A DNA stretch of 55,318 nucleotides from Planctomycetota bacterium. GTDB taxonomy: Bacteria; Planctomycetota; Phycisphaerae; SM23-33. The number at the start of each line of letters is the position of its first letter. Position 1 is the first letter of the stretch. A program made the translations under genes and the position numbers. This document shows, piece by piece, positions 43,212 to 49,489 of the stretch. Where the stretch lies: NCBI GenBank assembly GCA_012729725.1, contig JAAYCO010000111.1:1-55318 (forward strand), written 5' to 3'. The notes beneath the pieces were generated by a model, which saw nothing but the letters and a program-made list of their open reading frames with translations, was not told the DNA's origin and searched no databases.

Positions 43212-43757
43212 TCAGCGTTCATCCGTCTCTCCCTCTGTTCCGGCCGTAACTTGTGGCAGCGAGCGTCGCGCAACGTCAGCAACTGCCGCGCCCGGCCGAC
43301 TGCCCGCTGTCTTCGGACTTTCCGCATCACGGGCGTGTTCCGCGCAGTACCTGGCCCACGGAAGGGCTTGCAGTCGCTTTTTGCTGATCGGCCTTCCCGT
43401 AGCCAGACAAAGCCCGTAATTTCCCTGGTCGATTCGCTCGATGGCTTCGTCAATCTCCGTCAACAGGCGGACCTCACGGTCCAGCAGGTGGGCCTCGGTT
43501 TCCACGTTCACCAGACTGCCGCCAATGTCGGCTAGGTCACCTGGGGTGGCTGACTCAGGCCCACTGGCTTGGGTTTCCTCGTGAATCAACCTGACGTCGC
43601 CGAGGATGGTCCGCCTCTTCTCCAACAGGCGTCGCCTGAACGTCTCCAATTCGGCGTGGCTGAGATGGCGGCGCGAGTTCCGGCATCGACCACCACGTCG
43701 AGACGGTCGGCACAACTGTCGGCGCACTGACTCCGAGTTGTTTCGTCGTATACTCAT
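43212..43757 (-). CDS. DksA/TraR-family protein with incomplete zinc finger
   Basis: A 181-residue protein; ATG 43757 follows GAGGTGG. The N-terminal ~35 residues are Arg-rich. Residues ~40-110 form the coiled coil (FRRRLLEKRRTILGDVRLIH, ending in TPGDLADIG, the tip region with Asp residues), then LLDREVRLLTEIDEAIERID and the C-terminal globule GNYGLCLATGRPISKKRLQA, PWARYCAEHA. Only two of the four zinc-ligand Cys are kept. DksA-like proteins enter the RNA polymerase secondary channel, so this may tune transcription during stress. It opens the leftward unit ending in htrA. Confidence 0.85.
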   Translation of the reverse strand: MSIRRNNSESVRRQLCRPSRRGGRCRNSRRHLSHAELETFRRRLLEKRRTILGDVRLIHEETQASGPESATPGDLADIGGSLVNVETEAHLLDREVRLLTEIDEAIERIDQGNYGLCLATGRPISKKRLQALPWARYCAEHARDAESPKTAGSRPGAAVADVARRSLPQVTAGTEGETDER

Positions 43758-43824
43758 CGCACCACCTCGCGAACCTGCCTCACGCACCAGTTCGTACTCT
43801 CAAAACACTCTGCACGGGCGGGGC

Positions 43825-43877
43825 GGAACGCCGGCCGGCGTTCCTTGAGCAAGCGGGGGGAGACTCGCTCGCTCCCC
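43825..43877. repeat. Two hairpins between yfdX and the dksA-like gene
   Basis: A perfect palindrome at 43825-43844 (arms GGAACGCC/GGCGTTCC around GGCC) and a second stem at 43857-43877 (GGGGAG/CTCCCC). No clear T-run follows on the minus strand. They may attenuate or process the transcript between yfdX and the dksA-like gene. Confidence 0.5.
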
Positions 43878-43953
43878 ACCCGTTTGTACCGGCCCTCTGG
43901 TGAAGCACGGCGTTCCCAGCGGATCAGGTCAATCCTTGGCGTCGTCATCCTGC

Positions 43954-44984
43954 TCACCGGTTTGTCGCCGCCGCTTCCCCGGGCTCTCGAACGAACCAAC
44001 TTGCCACACGGTCCCAGAACCCGCGGATATCACCCGCGGCTCCTTCCTTCTTAATCTCGCCCTGGAGCTTCGTAATGTCCTGCTCCAGCTGACGGACCTT
44101 GTCGCTCTCACTCTCGGCGATCAGGCCGCGATACAGCACCAAGTGGTTCTTGGCGATCTGAAGGTTCGCCTTGGCGGCCTCGAACCGCTCCTGCTTCACC
44201 ATCCTCTCCGCCAACTGGAGCGCATGCTGAGCGGAGACCAGCGGATCGTCTTCCTTGTTCACGGCAAACCGGATGCCCTGAGTCTGGGCCAAGACAAGTT
44301 GCGCCAGGGCATCTTCGGGTTTGTCACTGAGCAGCTTCATGCCCCGATTGATCTTGCGCTCCACATAGCCCAGATCAACGAGGACCGAGGTGTGAAGCAG
44401 TTCCGCGTCCGCCAGCCTAAGGCCGCGGATTTCTGCGGTTTCCTCCTTGGCCTCAGCGATCGGCTCGACCACTTCAACGGCGACCATGCCCTCGAACAGC
44501 GGAATGCGGTCATCCTGCACGTGGTCGACGTAGCGGTAGACTTCCTCACCCTGCGCGTCCGTCACGGTCGTTGTCACGGTGGTGGTGGGAAGAAGCTCCC
44601 GCACGACCTTGACCAGCCCGTTGCCCGCTCCAGTTCGGCCTTGGCATCGTCCGATTGCTCATCGGCAAGATTGCGAGCGGCAAGGTTAAGGTGACTGACG
44701 ACGCGTGAGGTCAGCAGAGACGCCTGGCGGAAGTCCTCCGGATTCAGTTCTCCCTCAGTCTCCCTATGGACAGTCGTCTTGTACTGCTGCCCACTGCCGG
44801 TTGTGATCGTCGTTTGCTTGGGGGCTTCGGCCGCATTGTCCGAGGCATCCTCAGCCAGCGAACACGATGCACTTGCCAAGAAGCCAATCAGGAGGAATGC
44901 GGCCAACCATCCCGTAGTCGGCCATCCGCCGCTCGTGCGGCGACGAAGCCGGCCGGCAGCTCTATTCTTGTTTCTCAAGGTCAT
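43954..44984 (-). pseudogene. YfdX-family periplasmic stress protein, interrupted by one frameshift
   Basis: Two overlapping frames make up one protein. The first (ATG 44984, strong GGGAGGTGAG) encodes a signal peptide (WLAAFLLIGFLASASC) and the YfdX beginning LTSRVVSHLNLAARNLADEQ up to ELERA near 44622. The second continues in another frame with GLVKVVRELLPTTTVTTTVT, the long helical repeat region (LVLAQTQGIRFAVNKEDDPL, ALQLAERMVKQERFEAAKAN) and stops at 43954. Adding one A near 44621 (GCAAC to GCAAAC) restores a 343-residue protein reading ERANGLVKVV. It may be a sequencing error or a recent inactivation. YfdX proteins occur in stress-tolerance loci and are linked to acid/heat tolerance. 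A weak sigma-54-like site lies about 70 bases upstream. Confidence 0.75.
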
Positions 44985-45080
44985 CGTTTCTCACCTCCCA
45001 TTACGTTCCCAACAGGGAATCAAACATCCATTGTTATCCCTTTCTCGTTCATTCGGCGTGCCATCGCTTGCGCGGGCGAG

Positions 45081-45536
45081 TCAGGGCGGCGACCGGGAGG
45101 TGATCGTCAAGTGGACAGCGCACTGCGCCCCGGCCGCTCCGCGCCATGCGTGTCGACGGGCGCGAATCGTCCCGGCCGGGCATCGAGGTTCAGTTGGGCT
45201 CCGCTTGCGATGCGGCAGCGGACGCCCCCGTTGCCCGGTTTGGGTTAAATCACGGTGGCGATCAGGGATGAACCACGCCGGCTGGCGGTCCGGCCAGTCC
45301 GGCAAGCGATCCGGGCTCTGTGATCCAATGGGCGGTTGCGCCCAAGGATATTCCGTTGCCGGGGCCGCCTGAAGGGCCGGGCCTTCATCAGCCGAAGCGG
45401 GGGCGGGGGCTGCTTTGGGCTGCATGAGCCGCAGCGCCACGGACGATGCGGGCGCTCCCGCCCACGCGGCTTTGCCCGTCAGCACCATTCCCCACAAAGC
45501 CACCGATGCAATCAGCATGACCAGTTTGCTTCTCAT
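45081..45536 (-). CDS. Small secreted protein of unknown function
   Basis: A 151-residue frame starting at ATG 45536, preceded by AAGGTGGG. Residues 1-26 (MRSKLVMLIASVALWGMVLT, GKAAWA) form a good signal peptide with an AWA cleavage site. The mature part is rich in Ala, Pro, Arg and Trp with no recognised domain. The last 60 residues have an Arg-rich composition typical of a wrong frame, so the true end may differ. Its main support is the exact sigma-54 promoter at 45633-45648, which gives an 86-base leader, and the signal peptide. Confidence 0.5.
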   Translation of the reverse strand: MRSKLVMLIASVALWGMVLTGKAAWAGAPASSVALRLMQPKAAPAPASADEGPALQAAPATEYPWAQPPIGSQSPDRLPDWPDRQPAWFIPDRHRDLTQTGQRGRPLPHRKRSPTEPRCPAGTIRARRHAWRGAAGAQCAVHLTITSRSPP

Positions 45537-45632
45537 GTCCCACCTTCTTTCCGGAGCTTCACATCTCGGAAGCAGGAATCAGAAACGCTTTCTCATGCAG
45601 ATGCTGTAACTCACCTGCTCATTCCGGCTCCC

Positions 45633-45648
45633 TGCAAAGTGTGTGCCA
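45633..45648 (-). promoter_or_regulatory. Sigma-54 promoter of the leftward yfdX/htrA-side unit
   Basis: Minus strand: TGGCAC-ACACT-TTGCA, exact -24/-12 consensus. Predicted start near 45622. It drives the small secreted protein and possibly the genes beyond it (yfdX to htrA), which lie on the same strand. Confidence 0.82.
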
Positions 45649-45725
45649 GTTCCGGGGAGGCCTGCACATCTTTCACTCCCGTTGACACTTACGATGCGGG
45701 GAGATGTCCAGGCACCGGGCCGAGG

Positions 45726-45744
45726 CGCTGCACTTCTGGCAGTT
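45726..45744. promoter_or_regulatory. Upstream activator site for the leftward promoter
   Basis: On the minus strand AACTGCCAGAAGTGCAGCG shares the core CTGCCA...GCAG with the other island sites. Its centre is 113 bp upstream of the predicted start at 45622, the same distance as for the neighbouring promoters. Confidence 0.55.
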
Positions 45745-45754
45745 CCATCCGCCG

Positions 45755-45779
45755 ATTCTGCAACGGCACACAGCAGAAT
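45755..45779. repeat. Inverted repeat ATTCTGC-N11-GCAGAAT
   Basis: A perfect 7-bp inverted repeat between the two upstream activator sites of the divergent promoters. The half-sites are those of the island palindrome but spaced 4 bp wider. Its centre lies about 156 bp from the rightward start, close to the distance of the hsp20 site from its promoter. Confidence 0.55.
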
Positions 45780-45802
45780 TGGGCGACAGGAATTCACCGC
45801 GA

Positions 45803-45821
45803 TTCTGCCAATCTTGCAGAG
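45803..45821. promoter_or_regulatory. Upstream activator site for the zinc-ribbon/ptsI promoter
   Basis: TTCTGCCAATCTTGCAGAG, matching 16 of the 18 specified bases of the ideal palindrome TTCTGCCAANTTGGCAGAA, the best full-length copy together with the site at 52233. Its centre is 111 bp upstream of the predicted start at 45923. Confidence 0.65.
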
Positions 45822-45896
45822 GCCAATTCCCGAACAGACAACGGGCTTGGTGCGTAAGTCTTGACGAGCAGCCAGATGGGCGTAGGGGCCTTGACT

Positions 45897-45912
45897 TGGC
45901 ACGCTGGTTGCA
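45897..45912 (+). promoter_or_regulatory. Sigma-54 promoter of the zinc-ribbon/HicB-like/ptsI unit
   Basis: TGGCAC-GCTGG-TTGCA, exact consensus. Predicted start near 45923, giving a leader of about 50 bases to ATG 45975. The spacer GCTGG is the same as in the dnaJ promoter at 52328. Confidence 0.83.
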
Positions 45913-45974
45913 ACGTAGCGCGCGGAACCAATTGCTCTGGTATTTGACAGCTTGGTCTTGTGAAGGAGCGAATG

Positions 45975-46184
45975 ATGCCTTTGGATGTATACAAACTGAG
46001 CTGCCCGCATTGCGGGTCCGTGGAAGGCTACGCGGAGACCGAGATTGCGGAGACGGACTTCATCATAGAAGCCGACTCGGTGATCGAGGAACATGATTTC
46101 TCCTCCCCGGCCGGGCCGGTTTCGAAGTGCCGCTGTCCGCGATGCGGCACGTGGGTGGATGCGAGCGAGGTCGAACCGATGTAG
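45975..46184 (+). CDS. Small double zinc-ribbon-like protein
   Basis: A 69-residue protein starting MPLDVYKLSCPHCGSVEGYA; AAGGAG lies six bases before ATG 45975 (ATG 45972 is too close). Two CxxC pairs, CPHC near residue 10 and CPRC near residue 56, suggest one zinc site formed across the chain. The middle is acidic (EIAETDFIIEADSVIEEHDF). It is the first gene of a sigma-54-driven unit with a HicB-like protein and PTS enzyme I. Function unknown; a regulatory or RNA/protein-binding role is possible. Confidence 0.65.
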   Translation: MPLDVYKLSCPHCGSVEGYAETEIAETDFIIEADSVIEEHDFSSPAGPVSKCRCPRCGTWVDASEVEPM

Positions 46185-46246
46185 AGCCGCCCGCTCTGTC
46201 GCCCAAGCTCGAACGAGGCCGACGGCCAGGGCGAAAGGAGCCGACC

Positions 46247-46501
46247 ATGGAGCTTGCCGTGACCATCACAACCAGGTCGGATGGGAGCTACGTGGCGCGG
46301 TGCCCGGCTTTGCCCGGCTGCCAGGTGGCCAGCAAGCATCTGGACGGCTTGCCAGACGAGATGGAGCGTCTCGTGAGGGGGTATCTGGCGAGTCTGCACC
46401 GTCCGCTGTCCAAACGACCGGTGCGCCTGACCGATGCGCACCGAGCGGCAGAGCAGGTGCAGGCCGGTAACCGACCTCAGATGGATCGACCAGGAGAGTA
46501 A
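46247..46501 (+). CDS. Small HicB-like fold protein
   Basis: An 84-residue protein starting MELAVTITTRSDGSYVARCP, with AAAGGAG at six bases from ATG 46247. The pattern of two strands, YVARCPALPGCQVASKHLDG, then a helix DEMERLVRGYLASLHR matches the partial RNase-H-like fold of HicB antitoxins. There is no DNA-binding domain and no HicA gene nearby, so it is probably not a toxin-antitoxin pair. Its stop directly precedes the ptsI start (TAAATG), so expression is coupled. Confidence 0.65.
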   Translation: MELAVTITTRSDGSYVARCPALPGCQVASKHLDGLPDEMERLVRGYLASLHRPLSKRPVRLTDAHRAAEQVQAGNRPQMDRPGE

Positions 46502-48214
46502 ATGAAGACGCTAAAAGGCCAACCGACCTCGCCCGGCTACGCCGAGGGGACGGCCTTCGTCTACAACCGGGGGCCGGCGGGCGGCGTGCCGCGCTATCAG
46601 ATCGATCGCGACCAGGTCGATGCGGAGCACGACCGCTTTCTCCAGGCGATGGAGCGCTCCGCCGAGGAACTCCAGTCGTTGCGGTCGAAGATCAAGTCCG
46701 AGCTTGGCCAGGCCGAGGCGGACATCTTCGCGGCGCACCTTTCGCTTCTGCATGACGAATCCTTCCGGCGACGGACGCGCGAGCGGATCGATCGCGACCT
46801 GGTGAACGTTGAGCAGGCGGTGGATGCGGAAATTTCAGACCTGGCCAAGGCCCTGGAGGAGGTTGAGAACGAATACATTCGGGAACGGGCCAAGGACGTT
46901 CACGATGTCAAGCGCCGCGTGCTGAAGCACCTGGGACACGGCCCGGAAGAGGATCTCAAGAACCTGCCTCCCGGCTCGATACTGGTCGCCGCCGAGCTTT
47001 TTCCCTCGGACACGTTGGGGCTCGACCGTGAGCATGTCTCCGCCATCGTCATGGAACACGGCGGCGAGACGGGCCACGCGGCGATCCTGGCCCGTGCGAT
47101 GGGCATCCCGGCCGTGACGGGCGCTGCCCACGCGACCGAAGTCATCAAGCCGGGAGACCATGTCCACGTGGACGGCCAGAGCGGCGAGGTGACCGTCACC
47201 CCGAGCGAAGAAGCCGAGAATGCCTTTGTCTCATTCAAGGCGCGGCGGGATGACGAAGCCGCCCGCGCGGCTGACGAGTACGCCGGCCCGTGCACAACGA
47301 GAGACGGCACAACCATCCAGCTCTTGGCCAACATCAGCCGGCCGGAGGAAGCGAGTCTGCCGGAGATGGCGTCGCTTGAGGGCATTGGTCTTTTCCGCAC
47401 AGAATATCTCTTTCTCGGCCGAGCGGTGCCGCCGACGGAACGGCAGCAAGAGGAGGTCTACTCGGCCATCGCGGCGGCGGTCGCCCCTCGCCCGACGGTG
47501 ATCCGCACGCTTGACCTCGGCGGCGACAAGAAGCCGGCTTTCCTGGTCGACACGTTCGAAGCCAACCCGAACTTGGGCATGCGCGGCCTGCGGTTCTCGT
47601 TGGCCGAGAGGGAACTGTTCCAGACACAGTTGCGGGCGATCGCGCGAACAGCCCTGACCGGCAACGTGAGAGTTCTATTCCCGATGGTTCTCGGCACGGA
47701 TGACTTCTGCGCAGCGGCCGACCTGTTCCGCCAGGCCTGCCATGAGATCGAACTGGACGATGTACCGCAGATTGGTGCGATGATCGAGACCCCATCGGCC
47801 GTGTTCGAACTGGACCGCATCGCCGCCGAAGCCGACTTCCTGAGCGTCGGTACGAACGACCTGGTGCAGTACGTCCTGGCGGCTGACCGGAACACCGAAG
47901 GGCTTACCGGGCGGCTCGGGCTGCACCCGGCCATGGTCCGGGTGCTGCGGCACATTGCCGAGGGTTCTTCGACAGCCGAGAGGGAGGTCAGCGTCTGCGG
48001 CGAGCTCGCCGGCGTGTCCGATCTCGCCCGTCTGCTGGTGGGGCTGGGGTTTCGCTCGCTGAGCATGGCTCCCCGGCGCTCGCCGGCGGTGCGAAGGACG
48101 CTGTGCGAATCCGATCTGGCGGAACTGGAGGGCATCGCTCGCCGGGCCGTCCATTGCCGCAATGAGAATGAAGTGTCCAAGCTGCTTGGGACATTGGGGT
48201 CCGGCCTGTCCTGA
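46502..48214 (+). CDS. ptsI: Phosphoenolpyruvate-protein phosphotransferase (PTS enzyme I)
   Basis: A 570-residue EI. The N-terminal domain includes SPGYAEGTAFVY; the active His192 lies in MEHGGETGHAAILARAMGIP (usual GGRTSH with Arg-Thr-Ser changed to Glu-Thr-Gly). The PEP-binding barrel has GLFRTEYLFLGR, TLDLGGDKKPAF, MIETPSAVFELD, SVGTNDLVQYVLAADRN and the catalytic Cys in VCGELAGV. No GAF domain, so it is not the PtsP type. No HPr gene is adjacent; the target may be an HPr/NPr encoded elsewhere, and then the EIIA at 28438. In a stress island under sigma-54 it may act in signalling rather than sugar uptake. Confidence 0.92.
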   Translation: MKTLKGQPTSPGYAEGTAFVYNRGPAGGVPRYQIDRDQVDAEHDRFLQAMERSAEELQSLRSKIKSELGQAEADIFAAHLSLLHDESFRRRTRERIDRDLVNVEQAVDAEISDLAKALEEVENEYIRERAKDVHDVKRRVLKHLGHGPEEDLKNLPPGSILVAAELFPSDTLGLDREHVSAIVMEHGGETGHAAILARAMGIPAVTGAAHATEVIKPGDHVHVDGQSGEVTVTPSEEAENAFVSFKARRDDEAARAADEYAGPCTTRDGTTIQLLANISRPEEASLPEMASLEGIGLFRTEYLFLGRAVPPTERQQEEVYSAIAAAVAPRPTVIRTLDLGGDKKPAFLVDTFEANPNLGMRGLRFSLAERELFQTQLRAIARTALTGNVRVLFPMVLGTDDFCAAADLFRQACHEIELDDVPQIGAMIETPSAVFELDRIAAEADFLSVGTNDLVQYVLAADRNTEGLTGRLGLHPAMVRVLRHIAEGSSTAEREVSVCGELAGVSDLARLLVGLGFRSLSMAPRRSPAVRRTLCESDLAELEGIARRAVHCRNENEVSKLLGTLGSGLS

Positions 48215-48259
48215 AGCAGAATGGCAAGACTCTTCGACCCACGCAGAAACGCGAGCAAC

Positions 48260-49489
48260 CTATCGACGTTCTTCCTGCTCCTTCGAGACATGCTCATGGC
48301 TCGCGAAACTGTTCATTGAATGGCTATCGCCTGGACCTGCAAGACGCAGGGCGTCCTCCATGCTCATGGTCCCAGCCTGAACCTTCTTCAAGGCATCGAC
48401 AACGATGGGCTCGGCACCCGCCTGTCGCAAGGTTCGCAGTATCTCGGTTCGTCCAGCGCCGCGGGAAATAGCGTCACTCGCTTCTTCGCAGACGGGCGCA
48501 ACCTCGAAGACCCCGGTTCGTCCGAGATACCCGTCGCCGCCGCAGTGGTCACAGCCTCCCGCATGCGGCACCTGTTTGGGAAGCTCAAGGCCGTGTGTTT
48601 CAAACACTTCTTGATCAAGGCCGCCGGGAACTTCCATGCGAACGCATCGAGGGCATAGTCGACGCACCAGATTCTGCGCCACGATCAACCGGAGGCCGGA
48701 GCCGAGAACGTAGTAAGGCACCGAAAGGTAATGCATCGCCTGAATCGCCGACACGACGTCCCGGGCGTGAATCGTCGCCAGCACCAGTCTGCCGGCCAAG
48801 GCGGCTCGCCCGGCGATCTCCGCTGACGCCCTGTCCCGAACTTCCCCGACCAGAACAATATCCGGGTCCATCCGGAGGATGCTCCGGAGCCCTTCCTCCA
48901 TGGTCAGTCCTCGTCTCTCGTCCACCTCCACCTGCCGCACATTCGGCAGATCAAACTCGGCAGGGTCTTCGATGGAGGCCGCCACCAGGCGGTCGCAATC
49001 GAGCATGGCAAGCATCGAGTAGGCGGTCGTCGTCTTACCGGAGCCCGAGGGGCCTGCGATGAGCACGAGGCCGTGCAATCCCTCGAGGCTCTTCCGTATT
49101 GTCTCCGATTGTTCGTCATCCAGGCCAAGACGGCGCAGATCACGGTGCCATTGCGGGGGCGTCAGGATGCGAAGGTGTGCGGCCTCTCTGCGATCCGCCT
49201 TGAGCACCACGGTAGCACGTACATCGATCTCCCGGCTCTCCAGACAGCAATGAAACTGCCCTTCCCTGGGAAGAATGGACATTCCGGGTTCCATTCCTGC
49301 GGCGACCTTGAGCTGATTGACGATCTTCTGCGCTTGTTCAACCGGTATGGTCCGGCAGCGGGATATCTCGCCTTCGACGCGCATTCGCAGGATCGCGCAG
49401 TCCTCCATGTCATCCAGGTGAATGTCCGTCGCGCCCTGTCGAAGAGCCTCCTGCAGAATTTCCCTCAATGGGGCAGGCAACTCAGTCAT
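48260..49489 (-). CDS. Orphan GspE/PilB-type secretion ATPase
   Basis: A 409-residue type II/IV secretion ATPase with GGGGAGG before ATG 49489. Residues ~1-120 form the N2-like domain; Walker A is AGPSGSGKTTTAY (~145-157), the Asp box EDPAEFDLPNVRQVEVDERRG, Walker B ILRMDPDIVLVGEVRD, and the His box ATIHARDVVSAI. Residues ~275-320 hold the tetracysteine zinc motif (CPRC ... CDHCGGDGYLGRTGVFE). The N1 domain that docks to the membrane platform is absent and no other secretion or pilus gene is present. It overlaps the glycosyltransferase stop by four bases (ATGA), so it is translated with it. Confidence 0.9.
   Translation of the reverse strand: MTELPAPLREILQEALRQGATDIHLDDMEDCAILRMRVEGEISRCRTIPVEQAQKIVNQLKVAAGMEPGMSILPREGQFHCCLESREIDVRATVVLKADRREAAHLRILTPPQWHRDLRRLGLDDEQSETIRKSLEGLHGLVLIAGPSGSGKTTTAYSMLAMLDCDRLVAASIEDPAEFDLPNVRQVEVDERRGLTMEEGLRSILRMDPDIVLVGEVRDRASAEIAGRAALAGRLVLATIHARDVVSAIQAMHYLSVPYYVLGSGLRLIVAQNLVRRLCPRCVRMEVPGGLDQEVFETHGLELPKQVPHAGGCDHCGGDGYLGRTGVFEVAPVCEEASDAISRGAGRTEILRTLRQAGAEPIVVDALKKVQAGTMSMEDALRLAGPGDSHSMNSFASHEHVSKEQEERR

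Noticed and set aside
45048-45063. Sigma-54-like element upstream of yfdX (TGGCAC-GCCGA-ATGAA, minus strand)
   Set aside because: The -24 half is perfect but the -12 half lacks the critical GC and no activator palindrome lies at -112; kept only as a weak possibility.
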